Positions 1 to 8,304 of a stretch of DNA of 22,215 nucleotides are shown here, in pieces; position 1 is the first letter of the stretch, and the number at the start of each line of letters is the position of its first letter. This DNA comes from Altererythrobacter sp. (lineage in GTDB: Bacteria; Pseudomonadota; Alphaproteobacteria; Sphingomonadales; Sphingomonadaceae). The notes under the pieces were generated by a model. It had not been told where the DNA came from. It saw nothing but the letters and a program-made list of their open reading frames with translations, and searched no databases. The stretch covers positions 1-22,215 of the forward strand of contig WTKI01000190.1 of NCBI GenBank assembly GCA_011524425.1, given 5' to 3'. The translations under genes and the position numbers were made by a program.

Positions 1-1
1 C

Positions 2-127
2 TATTCGCCTGCGTTTGTTGCCAGCGACTTTAAAGGCATCATCGAAGAGGCCGGATTTGTTGTTGAACCAGGGCCTGGTTTGTCGAATGATTTCTTGCAA
101 TCATTGGTGGCACGTAAGCCCGCCTGA
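2..127 (+). CDS. C-terminal fragment, possibly of a class I methyltransferase (5' end outside window)
   Basis: The first 126 bases read as an open frame of 41 codons ending in TGA at 125-127; the gene starts upstream of the window. The visible tail has the pattern DFKGIIEEAGFV and ends in ARKPA. It resembles the last 30 residues of the methyltransferase at 12465-13505 (DFAEIAREAGFV ending GRKP), which suggests the C-terminal strand pair of a SAM-dependent methyltransferase. That match is short and was made by eye, so the product call is tentative. A strong terminator follows 24 bases after the stop, which supports this being the real end of a transcription unit. Confidence 0.5.
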   Translation, partial: YSPAFVASDFKGIIEEAGFVVEPGPGLSNDFLQSLVARKPA

Positions 128-151
128 TTGCGTTTTACATAATCGCAGGAG

Positions 152-183
152 AGCGCGCTCGGTCCGTCCGAGCGCGCTTTTCT
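152..183 (+). terminator. Rho-independent terminator of the upstream plus-strand gene
   Basis: Perfect 11-bp stem AGCGCGCTCGG (152-162) and CCGAGCGCGCT (168-178) with a 5-base loop, followed directly by a T-rich run (TTTTCTTTG). It sits between a plus-strand gene end and the convergent flavin monooxygenase. The T-run is only on the plus side, so it mainly serves the plus strand. Confidence 0.85.
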
Positions 184-216
184 TTGTCGGCAATGCCCTA
201 AATCGAAAGAGAGAAT

Positions 217-1371
217 CTAAGCGAGTTCTACGCTGGCTGGATCGTATTTAAATATTCCCAGTGCATCTTCATCCTTGGGAGGATTGTCGCGCAGGAAATA
301 GGGGTCGATCGCTTGCAGACGATCTCCGCCGACATTGCTTTCAGCCTGTAAAAATGCAGCGCGCTCGACTCTGGCATTTTCATAAACTGACAATGCGTTG
401 ACTGGATCTGCCGCCGCCGCGAAGCAACGCCCTAAGACTACGCCATCTTCAATCGCGCTCGAAGCGCCTTGGCCCATATAGGGGAGCATGGGATGAGCGG
501 CGTCTCCCAACAAAGCAACTCGGCCCTTAACCCACTGACTGAGGGGTGTTCGAATGAACAAACCCCAGCGGTAGAGATCGTCTTCGCCAATGGCTGAAAT
601 TGCGTCAATGACGTAGTCAGCCCATCCTTCAAAGACTTTGGCCAGCTCAGAAGGGTGCGCCTTAGCGTTCCAGCTTTCCTCGACCCAGCCATCGGCTCGT
701 GTAAGCGCAACAAGATTGACGAGTTTAGTCCCGCGAATGGGGTATGTGACCAGATTTTGGCCTGCACCAATATGATTGACATTGGTCCGCTCAGTCGCGC
801 GAGGACTGAGTTTGCATCCATCGATAAGCGCTCGCCATGCAACATGGCCGCTAAACTCCGGTTCAGGCGTGTCAAACAGGATATCGCGGATGATAGAGCG
901 CAGCCCGTCTACCCCGATAACGATGTCCGCTTCCGCCGTAGTGCCATCTTCAAACCGCAATTCGACGTGCTGCTCGTCTTGCGAGAGCCCTGAAAGCGCT
1001 TTGCCCATCTCGCACTTATCTTGGCCGAACGCTTTGATCAGCCCATCCATCAGGTCTGCCCGGTGCAATTGCAGATAAGGCCCGCCATATTGATCGCGGC
1101 AGTCCTTACGGTTGATGTCCATCAGGATTTCGCCGGTCAGCCCATGAAACAGATACTGATGCAAAGGCTCGTTAGCGGTGGCCTCTAAAAAGTCACCAAG
1201 ACCGATGCTGTTCAAGCCCTTCACGGCATTGGGGCTGAGCGAGATTCCCGCTCCTACTTCACCGAACTCCGGCGCGCGTTCGTAAATCACAGGCTCCAAG
1301 CCAACTTTCTGGAGCGCTATGCCCGCGGTTAGACCGCCAATGCCGCCACCAATGATTGCTATTCGCGTCAC
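217..1371 (-). CDS. FAD-dependent monooxygenase, salicylate hydroxylase / 6-hydroxynicotinate 3-monooxygenase-like
   Basis: A 384-residue single-component aromatic hydroxylase of the PHBH fold (flavoprotein group A). Seen: dinucleotide-binding GGGIGG at 8-13 with E31 closing the ADP fold; HRADL at 103-107; the DG motif GVDGLRS at 153-159; and the FAD/ribityl GD motif LGDAAHPMLPYMGQG at 288-302. Family knowledge: such enzymes use NAD(P)H and O2 to hydroxylate, or oxidatively decarboxylate, an activated aromatic or hydroxypyridine acid in the cytoplasm. Overall spacing fits NahG, 3-hydroxybenzoate 6-hydroxylase and NicC equally well, so the substrate is not assigned. The start is GTG and overlaps the stop of the upstream FAD oxidase by four bases (GTGA), so the two are translationally coupled; the oxidase product may feed this enzyme. 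Confidence 0.88.
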   Translation of the reverse strand: MTRIAIIGGGIGGLTAGIALQKVGLEPVIYERAPEFGEVGAGISLSPNAVKGLNSIGLGDFLEATANEPLHQYLFHGLTGEILMDINRKDCRDQYGGPYLQLHRADLMDGLIKAFGQDKCEMGKALSGLSQDEQHVELRFEDGTTAEADIVIGVDGLRSIIRDILFDTPEPEFSGHVAWRALIDGCKLSPRATERTNVNHIGAGQNLVTYPIRGTKLVNLVALTRADGWVEESWNAKAHPSELAKVFEGWADYVIDAISAIGEDDLYRWGLFIRTPLSQWVKGRVALLGDAAHPMLPYMGQGASSAIEDGVVLGRCFAAAADPVNALSVYENARVERAAFLQAESNVGGDRLQAIDPYFLRDNPPKDEDALGIFKYDPASVELA

Positions 1372-2945
1372 AGCCCTAGCGCTCCTGGATTGAGAATACC
1401 TGCCGGATCGAGCCGTTGCTTCAAGTGCCTGAGGAAGCGGTCAGCTTCGCCTTGGCGAGTAGAGGCGTACGGATACAACCGACCAATTTGAAAATGAGTG
1501 CTGCCATGCTGGCGCATAAGTGAAACGATTTCCTGCACCATTTCGCGCACTAATTCGCGGGCGGGTTCATTCGCATCATATTTTTGAGCGACGCCATCAA
1601 GATAGGAGGGTGTGCGGCGCTGATGGTAAAGCATTTGGCTGTCGGGCCAATAGAACACCGGCTCATACAATGTGCCGATCCCGGCAATTCCTGCGAAGAA
1701 CTCAGCAATGGTAACTTGATGTGCGTCCATGTCCGCTTGGCGGGCTTTCTTGAGCGCAACGTAGTCTTCATGGAACGCTTTGATTTGCGCGTCGGCCATC
1801 ACACCGTGAATGGGTAAGAGGCGGCGTCCATCAGGATGGGTCACTGGCAGTTCGGGGAAGGGTGCCGCTCTCGTAGCCAGTGGGACTGTATTGACGATTT
1901 CCTTGCCGCCGTCGGCCAACGCTTTGATCGCGTTTAAGCGGCTTCGCATGTCAAGTTTGTCGCGCCCTTCGACCATGAAGTGCGCGGTGTAGGCAGCGCC
2001 GTCGAGAAAGCGGCGGCCTGCCAATGCGACGCGGGTCATACGTCCGATCGCGCCAGTTACGCTGCCCGCGGCCATGCCGATCCGCCACATGGCTTTTACA
2101 TCTTCGACCAGATTGGGGGGACCGGCATTCTGCCGCGCGACATCGGCGTCCATGGCCAGAAACTCGCTGGCTAGCCGGCGCAATCGCACTTCGCGCAGCA
2201 TGTCAGACATTTTGTCAAAGTCATTGAAAGCGAAAGACAAACCATTGACCAATGCGGGGCGAGGCTCAATTTCCAGCGTTGCCGCTGTTTTGATCCCAAG
2301 CGCACCTGCATCATTGGCAAAAATACCGGTAATGTCCGGCCCGTAATTGCGGTTGAACGGGGATGTTCCTGCGCTGCCATCCGAACCGGTGTGCAATATT
2401 TCGCCGGTTCCTGTGACAATCTCAAAGCTTTTGACGGTATTAGCAGAAGCACCCGCGACGCCTGAGCCGAATGTCACAGACCCTTGGCTAAGGCCACCTC
2501 CGATTGTTGCAGTTCCGCCTGACATGGGCCCCCAGAAGCGGGCGCGCATGCCATGCTTGGCAAGCGCTTCGTCCAGCACAGCCCAAGTGCAACCAGCCTC
2601 CACTGTGACATCGCCATTTTCTATATTGATTGAGCGAATGCGGGATAATCGGCTGAAATCCAAAATGACGCTGCGATCACCCCTTGGTTGGAACGCGTCG
2701 GTGTAAGACATACCGCCGCCGCGGGGGCAGACTGCGATCCCATTTTCGCTGCACCATTTGGCTAGCAGTGCGGCTTTTTCAGTCGTGTCTGGCGACACCA
2801 CCGCCAAGGGAAGCTCCCCTTCAAAGAACAAATCCTGACTTGCAAATCGGCGCTCATCAAAGGACGTTACCACCGCTTCGCGACCAAGGATTTCAGCCAA
2901 AGCAGTCAAGGGGTCAGACACAGAATTCTCGCTAGGTAAAGTCAT
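1368..2945 (-). CDS. FAD-linked oxidase/dehydrogenase of the VAO/GlcD (FAD_binding_4) family
   Basis: A 525-residue flavoprotein. The N-terminal PCMH-type FAD domain carries PRGGGMSYT at 74-82 (pyrophosphate binding) and a GPMSGGTATIGGGLSQG segment near 139-155. The C-terminal FAD-oxidase domain ends in the usual LDPAGILNPG signature. Family members oxidise phenolic alcohols (vanillyl-alcohol oxidase, 4-cresol dehydrogenase) or hydroxy acids; the substrate is not readable here. An upstream GTG at 2978 and ATGs at 2966 and 2954 extend the frame, but the ATG at 2945 is the best start because the family's N-terminal helix begins there and GAGG precedes it closely. It is divergent from the MFS operon and coupled to the flavin hydroxylase downstream, suggesting one oxidation sequence. 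Confidence 0.85.
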   Translation of the reverse strand: MTLPSENSVSDPLTALAEILGREAVVTSFDERRFASQDLFFEGELPLAVVSPDTTEKAALLAKWCSENGIAVCPRGGGMSYTDAFQPRGDRSVILDFSRLSRIRSINIENGDVTVEAGCTWAVLDEALAKHGMRARFWGPMSGGTATIGGGLSQGSVTFGSGVAGASANTVKSFEIVTGTGEILHTGSDGSAGTSPFNRNYGPDITGIFANDAGALGIKTAATLEIEPRPALVNGLSFAFNDFDKMSDMLREVRLRRLASEFLAMDADVARQNAGPPNLVEDVKAMWRIGMAAGSVTGAIGRMTRVALAGRRFLDGAAYTAHFMVEGRDKLDMRSRLNAIKALADGGKEIVNTVPLATRAAPFPELPVTHPDGRRLLPIHGVMADAQIKAFHEDYVALKKARQADMDAHQVTIAEFFAGIAGIGTLYEPVFYWPDSQMLYHQRRTPSYLDGVAQKYDANEPARELVREMVQEIVSLMRQHGSTHFQIGRLYPYASTRQGEADRFLRHLKQRLDPAGILNPGALGL

Positions 2946-2999
2946 GGTCCTCATTTCCCAATTCATTAGGCCAATCACCGGTTCCCGCGAGAGCCCGCC

Positions 3000-3028
3000 A
3001 TTGGCTGTCCGCCAAGCGGATAACGGAC
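3000..3028. promoter_or_regulatory. Dyad symmetries in the divergent promoter region, LysR-type-like operator candidate
   Basis: Between the divergent FAD oxidase and MFS genes, TTGGC (3001-3005) and GCCAA (3011-3015) form a dyad that fits the T-N11-A shape of LysR-family sites. It overlaps a second dyad, TCCGC (3008-3012) / GCGGA (3016-3020), and a third, GTCCG (3007-3011) / CGGAC (3024-3028). A further GCCAAT lies at 2970-2975. Overlapping dyads in a short divergent intergenic stretch suggest an operator, but arms are only 5 bp and no regulator gene is in the window. Confidence 0.35.
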
Positions 3029-3071
3029 GGTCACTGTATGTGAAATCGAGTAGCGCGAGTTAGGCGGACCT

Positions 3072-4436
3072 ATGACGCAAGCATCTGTCAGAACAGAGCA
3101 GGAGGCTCTCGAAGCGGTCCCTTTGCCGTCATCTGGCCGGGCTTGGTTCGCTGTGATTGCCTTGTCTATCGCAGGGGTGGTCAGCTATATTGACCGCCAA
3201 ATCCTCAATCTCTTGGTCGATCCGATCAAAGCCGATCTCGGGCTTACAGATGTCCAGATCAGCTTGTTACAAGGTTTCTCTTTTGCGTTGTTCTATGCAG
3301 TCATGGCTATCCCGCTTGCTTGGATGGCGGACCGGCATAACCGCAAATGGGTTATTCTAGGCGGGCTCGTTTGCTGGTCGAGCGCCACCTTTATGAGCGG
3401 ATTTGCCGCAGGTTTTGCGTTTTTGTTTGTGGCTCGCATGCTGGTCGGCGTTGGCGAGGCCACTTTAAGCCCTGCCGGTTTCTCCATCATTTCCGACAGT
3501 TTCAGCAAAGCCAAACTGCCAGCAGCCTTGAGCGTGTTCACTGGCTCGGGCTTTATTGGTTCTGGCCTCGCGCTGACGATTGGCGGATTGCTCTACGCGA
3601 AACTTGAAGCCTTGGGGCCCATGGCATTGCCGTTTGGAACCTTCCAGCCATGGCAGCTCACTTTCATGGCTGTAGCGATGCTGAGCGTTCCCTTATTCTT
3701 TCTACTTCTCCTGATCCGGGAGCCCAATCGTCAACCCGATAACACAGTTATGGCGACAGACGATGCTCCGCCCGCGTTCGAGATTGCACAATATGTGGGC
3801 GATCATGCACGGGTCTATCTGCCCTTGTTTTTCGGCTTCTCCAGCTTTGCCGCTGCACAATACGGCGTGGGTGCATGGGGCCCGAGCTTCTTTGGCCGCA
3901 CGTTCGGTTGGCACGAGCTTCAAGTCGGTCAGTATCTGGGGCCGGTCACTATGTTTGCGGGGCTGACCGGGGTTGTCGCTGGCGGGTTTGTAGCAGGCCG
4001 GATGTTGGCTAGCGGGATTAAGGATGCGACCTTGAAGCTGTCTATGATCGCGGTAGCGAGCGCGCTCCCATTCGCGATTGCTTTCCCGCTAGTGCAAAAT
4101 CCGTTCGTTTCGCTTGGATTGCTCGGGCTTGTCTTGCTGCTCGGGACTGTACCTTTCGGCGCAGGTGTATCTACATTCCCGCTGATCACGCCGAACCGGA
4201 TGCGCGCGCAGGTGATCGCCATCTACCTGCTGATCGCCAATCTGGTTGGATATTCAGCAGGCCCGATCTTTATCGCTGCGCTTACTGACAATTTCTTCGC
4301 CGATCCGAAAGCGATCAGTTTTTCCATCGCGATTGCCGCCCCGCTAATGATGGTGTGCGGGATCATTCTCATCGCTTTGGCCGTTAAACCATACAAGGCC
4401 ATGTTGGCCGCGCAATCATCACTGGAGTCTCAATAA
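3072..4436 (+). CDS. MFS transporter, Spinster/ACS-like
   Basis: A 454-residue integral membrane protein with about twelve hydrophobic segments, of normal length for a 12-helix major facilitator carrier. After helix 1 (around 25-42) comes YIDRQILNLLVDPIK, and the helix 2-3 loop has the motif-A-like stretch WMADRHNRKW near 85-94; RMLVGVGEA near 121-129 is the usual helix-4 motif. A longer charged loop near 215-240 separates the two six-helix halves. It would import an organic acid or aromatic compound by proton symport across the inner membrane (inference from family and place). It is first in a five-gene operon, with only one base between its stop and the next start, so it is likely the uptake step for the pathway encoded downstream. 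Confidence 0.88.
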   Translation: MTQASVRTEQEALEAVPLPSSGRAWFAVIALSIAGVVSYIDRQILNLLVDPIKADLGLTDVQISLLQGFSFALFYAVMAIPLAWMADRHNRKWVILGGLVCWSSATFMSGFAAGFAFLFVARMLVGVGEATLSPAGFSIISDSFSKAKLPAALSVFTGSGFIGSGLALTIGGLLYAKLEALGPMALPFGTFQPWQLTFMAVAMLSVPLFFLLLLIREPNRQPDNTVMATDDAPPAFEIAQYVGDHARVYLPLFFGFSSFAAAQYGVGAWGPSFFGRTFGWHELQVGQYLGPVTMFAGLTGVVAGGFVAGRMLASGIKDATLKLSMIAVASALPFAIAFPLVQNPFVSLGLLGLVLLLGTVPFGAGVSTFPLITPNRMRAQVIAIYLLIANLVGYSAGPIFIAALTDNFFADPKAISFSIAIAAPLMMVCGIILIALAVKPYKAMLAAQSSLESQ

Positions 4437-4437
4437 A

Positions 4438-5928
4438 ATGGCATTGATTGATCTTGCCCCAGAAACACAGTCCTTCCTCGGTAAAGACCAGAAAATCCTG
4501 ATCGGAGCGGATTGGATGGATCCGTCTTCCGACGGCGCGATTGACGTAATCAATCCGGCTGATGAAGCAGCCATATCGCGGATAGCCGACGCAGCTGTTG
4601 CCGATGTAGATCGTGCGGTTATGGCCGCGCGCAAGGCATTCGACGAAGGCCCTTGGCCGCATATGAAGCCTGGCGAGCGCGCATTGCTGATGAACCGAAT
4701 TGCCAATGCGATGGAAGCGAATGCTGAGCAGCTCGCGCAGCTGGAGACTCTCGATAATGGCAAGCCGATCATGTGGGCGCGCGCGGACATTGGCGCGGCG
4801 ATCGGCGCGATGCGATACTATGCGGGCTGGGCAGATAAGATCCAAGGCAGCACGCACAACATCAATATGCCGGGCGAGCATCACGTTTACACAGTGAAAG
4901 AGCCCGTCGGCGTCGCCGCTCTGGTTGTACCGTGGAATTATCCCTTGGTGATGGCAGCGATGAAGCTGGGACCGTGTCTGGCAGCGGGCTGTACTGCAGT
5001 TCTGAAGCCAGCTGAAGACACGTCGCTCTCAGCTTTGCGCCTAGGCGAGATTATGCTGGAAGCAGGTCTTCCCGAAGGCGTGCTCAACATCGTGACGGGC
5101 TATGGTCACACTGTGGGCTCCGCGCTGGTTAATCACCCTGCCATCGACAAGATCGCGTTCACCGGCTCGACTGCTACAGGCAAAGTTATCGCGCATGCTG
5201 CGGCAGAGGGCCTGAAGAAAGTCAGCCTGGAATTGGGCGGTAAGTCGCCCAATATCATCATGCCTGATGCGGATTTGGAGGCAGCGATCCCGGCCTCTGC
5301 GATGGGCATCTTCTTTAATAGCGGCCAGACCTGCACCGCACCATCTCGGCTTTATGTACATGAAGACGTGAAAGATGATGTGATCAAAGGCATCGCTGAA
5401 ATAGGCAAGTCGATGAAAATTGCTCCGGGCTTGGATGAGGAAAGCCAATTGGGTCCGCTCGTCTCTGCAAAGCAGTTCGAGCGTGTTTCCAGCTATATCG
5501 AAAAAGGTCAGAGCGAAGGCGCTGAGATTGCGGCTGGCGGCGCTCGCCATGGCAATAGCGGGTACTTCCTTGAACCGACGGTTATCTCGAACACAAACAA
5601 CGACATGACAGTCGTAAAAGAAGAAATTTTCGGGCCTGTTTTAGTGACGCAGAGCTTCTCTAGCGAGGATGAAGTAATCGCGCTTGCCAATGACAGCGAT
5701 TATGGACTGGCCGGGTGTGTGTGGACGAAAGATATAACCACTGCACACACTATGGCGCGCAAGATCAAAGCGGGCATTATTGGCGTGAATACCGCTATGG
5801 GCGCTGACTGGGATGTGCCTCTGGGCGGATATAAGCAGTCCGGCATTGGGCGCGAAAACAGCCGCGATGGTCTGGAGCTTTACCTCAACACCAAGTCCGT
5901 ATTCACGCAGTTGAAGTCTGCTTGGTGA
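4438..5928 (+). CDS. NAD(P)+-dependent aldehyde dehydrogenase
   Basis: A complete 496-residue ALDH-superfamily enzyme. The catalytic thiol is C299 in FNSGQTCTAPSR, the general base is E265 in LELGGKSPN, and N167 in the PWNYP motif helps the oxyanion; K190 of LKPAEDTS is in the cofactor pocket. EEIFGPV and a C-terminal GGYKQSGIGREN complete the family signature. It oxidises an aldehyde to a carboxylate in the cytoplasm; closest in style to betaine-/aromatic-aldehyde dehydrogenases, but the substrate cannot be told. GGAG lies ten bases before the ATG. It overlaps the following hydrolase by four bases (GTGA). A natural role is to act on an aldehyde made by the divergent VAO-type oxidase. Confidence 0.93.
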   Translation: MALIDLAPETQSFLGKDQKILIGADWMDPSSDGAIDVINPADEAAISRIADAAVADVDRAVMAARKAFDEGPWPHMKPGERALLMNRIANAMEANAEQLAQLETLDNGKPIMWARADIGAAIGAMRYYAGWADKIQGSTHNINMPGEHHVYTVKEPVGVAALVVPWNYPLVMAAMKLGPCLAAGCTAVLKPAEDTSLSALRLGEIMLEAGLPEGVLNIVTGYGHTVGSALVNHPAIDKIAFTGSTATGKVIAHAAAEGLKKVSLELGGKSPNIIMPDADLEAAIPASAMGIFFNSGQTCTAPSRLYVHEDVKDDVIKGIAEIGKSMKIAPGLDEESQLGPLVSAKQFERVSSYIEKGQSEGAEIAAGGARHGNSGYFLEPTVISNTNNDMTVVKEEIFGPVLVTQSFSSEDEVIALANDSDYGLAGCVWTKDITTAHTMARKIKAGIIGVNTAMGADWDVPLGGYKQSGIGRENSRDGLELYLNTKSVFTQLKSAW

Positions 5929-6740
5929 GCCAATCTGCGATCCCTACCGAGGTGCGCCGCATCGACGTAGGTGATGCGGAGTTGCACGTTGAGATCACAG
6001 GCGAGGGGCCGGACGTGCTCCTCGTCGCAGGGCTTGGCGGGCGGGGCGCTTTTTGGGCAAACCAGATCCAGCCATTTGCGCAAACCCACCGTGTGATCAC
6101 TTTCGACCATCGCGGCTGCGGCAAAAGCACGCGCGGCAAAACGGTCGACAGCGTGGCGCATATGGCGAGCGATGTCAGCGCGCTGATGGATGCGCTTAGC
6201 ATTGCGAGCGTGAGCCTTGTTGGTCATTCTACGGGAGGCGCGATCGGACAGCATATCGCTTTGGACACCCCAGAGCGACTGGATAAGCTGGTTCTCTCTT
6301 GCAGCTGGCCGGGCCCTGATGCGTATTTCCTTGAGCTGTTCCGTATGCGCAGGGAAGTGCTGGAAGGTGCTGGCCCGCTTAACTACCTGTCTTCAGGAAC
6401 CTTTTTGGCCATGCCAAGCCGCCATTTGCAGCCTCAGATCGAGGGAGCAAAATCCTACATGGAAGATCGCTTAGCCGCGTTTCCCGGCGTCGAAGTAGAG
6501 CTTTCGCGTATTGCTGCGGTGGTCGGCCATGATCTGCGGGACCACTTGAGCGATATCCTAATTCCAACATTTTGCATCGGCGCTCTGGATGACCAGATTA
6601 CCCCAGCGGGTTTCACGCAGGAAATGGCTGACCTCATACCTGGCGCACAGATTTCGCTGCTAGATCATGGTGGCCATTTCTCACCCATGAGCGTTCCACA
6701 AGAATATAACGAACGCGTTTTCGAATTCCTGCAAAGCTGA
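5925..6740 (+). CDS. Alpha/beta hydrolase, PcaD/RutD/NicD-like
   Basis: A 271-residue soluble alpha/beta hydrolase. Counting from the GTG start, the nucleophile is S102 in GHSTGG; the acid is D223 in GALDDQITP and the base H251 in DHGGHFSP. FDHRGCGKS near 60-68 is the conserved loop after strand 4. There is no signal peptide. This size and motif set is shared by 3-oxoadipate enol-lactonase, aminoacrylate hydrolase (RutD) and N-formylmaleamate deformylase (NicD), all acting on ring-cleavage or related acyclic products. The GTG at 5925 overlaps the TGA of the aldehyde dehydrogenase by four bases and is preferred over the TTG one codon earlier. In this operon it probably hydrolyses a C-C, ester or amide bond in a pathway intermediate (inference). 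Confidence 0.88.
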   Translation: MSQSAIPTEVRRIDVGDAELHVEITGEGPDVLLVAGLGGRGAFWANQIQPFAQTHRVITFDHRGCGKSTRGKTVDSVAHMASDVSALMDALSIASVSLVGHSTGGAIGQHIALDTPERLDKLVLSCSWPGPDAYFLELFRMRREVLEGAGPLNYLSSGTFLAMPSRHLQPQIEGAKSYMEDRLAAFPGVEVELSRIAAVVGHDLRDHLSDILIPTFCIGALDDQITPAGFTQEMADLIPGAQISLLDHGGHFSPMSVPQEYNERVFEFLQS

Positions 6741-6747
6741 AGGAGGT
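6741..6747 (+). promoter_or_regulatory. Strong Shine-Dalgarno site of the cupin gene
   Basis: AGGAGGT lies four bases before the ATG at 6752, directly after the stop of the hydrolase gene. It is the strongest ribosome site in the operon, so the cupin may be made in higher amount than its neighbours. Confidence 0.75.
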
Positions 6748-6751
6748 AACG

Positions 6752-7264
6752 ATGTCAGACCATCCCCCGCTTGGCCATATTACTAAGGGACAATCCGTGA
6801 TTGTCGGACCCGATGAAGGTCGATCTCTGTGGCAGCCCATGCCAAGCCGCGGCTATGTGAATGTGAACCTTACAGCGGACAATATGCCATACGACACATG
6901 GTCTTCCGGCATTCAAGTGATGCCGCCGGGCTGTATGGTGCGCGAACATGGTCACAAGCAGAACCACGAGTTGGTCTTCGTTTATGAAGGGACGGGCCAA
7001 GTCGATATCGACGGCGAAGTTACTGAGTTTGGTCCCGGCACAACGATCCTGTTTGCGCGCAATTGCACGCATTGGATCAAGAATACCGGCGATACGGACA
7101 TGAAGATGTTCTGGGTTTTCTTCCCGCCTGGCCTGGAAGATTGGTTCTATGCCATCGGGAAAGACCGAAAGCCGGGTGACCCGATGCCCGAACCCTTCGA
7201 TCGTCCTGACAATGTTCAGGACGTTATGGACAAGATGCGCTTCCTCCCGCCGCGCGGAACTTAA
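6752..7264 (+). CDS. Single-domain cupin protein, function unknown
   Basis: A 170-residue protein with one cupin barrel. Motif 1 is complete: G60, H66-x-H68, E73 and G80. Motif 2 supplies H107 and N111 (around PGTTILFARNCTHWIKN). The three histidines and the glutamate form a full metal site, so it may be a metalloenzyme (dioxygenase, isomerase or hydrolase) and not only a sugar-binding fold. The tail after residue 130 is rich in proline and charged residues, with no CxxC pairs, so it is unlike bacterial 3-hydroxyanthranilate dioxygenase of similar length. It lies between the alpha/beta hydrolase and the OCD-family gene in the operon; a role on a pathway intermediate is inferred. Confidence 0.85.
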   Translation: MSDHPPLGHITKGQSVIVGPDEGRSLWQPMPSRGYVNVNLTADNMPYDTWSSGIQVMPPGCMVREHGHKQNHELVFVYEGTGQVDIDGEVTEFGPGTTILFARNCTHWIKNTGDTDMKMFWVFFPPGLEDWFYAIGKDRKPGDPMPEPFDRPDNVQDVMDKMRFLPPRGT

Positions 7265-7273
7265 GGATTATCC

Positions 7274-8284
7274 ATGCGAATTATTGCTCAGTCGGATGTG
7301 GAGCGCTTGCTCCCGGTGGCGGCCTGCGTGCCGGTTATGCGCGACGCTATGATCGCTACCTCTAAGGGCGATGTCAGCTTGCCTATCCGTCAGTTCATGC
7401 CTGTGCCGGGAGCTGCGGGTAAGATGGCGATCATGCCGGGCTCGCTGGGAACAGCAGGAGAGGCTGAGAATGCAAGTTTTGGAATAAAGCTTGTGTGCAA
7501 ATATGATCGCCCGCTGATTGACGGGAAGCCTGACCCGCTAGGCACACATGTCGGGATGGTCATGTTGTTTGACAGCGCCAAAGGCATTCCGATCGCAATG
7601 CTTGAGGGGTCTTCTCTCACCGCGATCCGTACTTCTGCGGCAAGCGCGCTTGCGACGGACTTGCTGGCTCGGAAAGATGCGACACGGCTAGCTGTGATTG
7701 GCAATGGCGAACAAGCCATGCGCCACATTGCAGCTATGCAGGCGGTGCGCGATATCACGCATGTTACGGTTTGGGGACGTCATGCTGAGCGGGCTGCAGA
7801 CTTTGCCGCACAAGCTGCTGAGAATTGCCAAGTTGCGGTTGAGACTGCATCGACACCGGCCGGGGCGGTGGCGCAGGCTGATATCATCTGTACGACGACT
7901 TCGGCCAAAGAGCCTGTCCTGCTTGGCCGCGATCTTAAGCCCGGTCAGCATATCAATCTGGTCGGTTCCGCCATTCCTACAACGTCTGAGGTGGATCATG
8001 AGGCGGTGCAACGCTGCCGGTTCTATGTCGATTATAGACCCGCGGCAATGGCGGCTGCTGGCGAGCTCTTGAAAGCAATCGAAGCTGGCATTGTCCGCGA
8101 GGATCACATCATTGCAGAGATTGGCGAGGTAGCTTGCGGCGAAGCCCCTGCGCGAGGCTCATCAGAGGAAATCACTTGCTACAAATCGCTTGGTGTCTCG
8201 GCTCAGGATCTGGCGGCAGGATATGCGATCTGGCAAGCAGCAGAAGCGCAAGGCGCAGGCACAGTCATCGACTTGCTCGGTTGA
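7274..8284 (+). CDS. Ornithine cyclodeaminase / mu-crystallin family protein
   Basis: A 336-residue NAD(P)-dependent protein of the OCD/mu-crystallin family. Seen: substrate-side K72 in SFGIKLV, the TAIRTSAASALAT block at 116-128 with R119, and the Rossmann glycine stretch VIGNGEQAMRH at 141-151; SEEITCYKSLG near the end is also typical. Known activities include ornithine cyclodeamination, alanine dehydrogenase, ketimine reductase and opine-type synthesis. Here it could release ammonia from an amino acid or reduce an imine made from an N-containing substrate; which of these cannot be told. It is the last gene of the operon, nine bases after the cupin, with AAGGA before its ATG and a strong terminator behind it. 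Confidence 0.88.
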   Translation: MRIIAQSDVERLLPVAACVPVMRDAMIATSKGDVSLPIRQFMPVPGAAGKMAIMPGSLGTAGEAENASFGIKLVCKYDRPLIDGKPDPLGTHVGMVMLFDSAKGIPIAMLEGSSLTAIRTSAASALATDLLARKDATRLAVIGNGEQAMRHIAAMQAVRDITHVTVWGRHAERAADFAAQAAENCQVAVETASTPAGAVAQADIICTTTSAKEPVLLGRDLKPGQHINLVGSAIPTTSEVDHEAVQRCRFYVDYRPAAMAAAGELLKAIEAGIVREDHIIAEIGEVACGEAPARGSSEEITCYKSLGVSAQDLAAGYAIWQAAEAQGAGTVIDLLG

Positions 8285-8304
8285 ATTGCGCTACCCAAAA
8301 GAAA

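Noticed and set aside
15..251. Plus-strand 78-codon open frame at the left edge
   Set aside because: It runs through the terminator hairpin and the end of the minus-strand monooxygenase; frame 2 with the methyltransferase-like tail is preferred.
6752..7264. Cupin as 3-hydroxyanthranilate 3,4-dioxygenase completing a kynurenine pathway with the KMO-like gene
   Set aside because: Length is similar, but the bacterial HAAO C-terminal CxxC pairs and substrate motif are absent, and no kynureninase is present.
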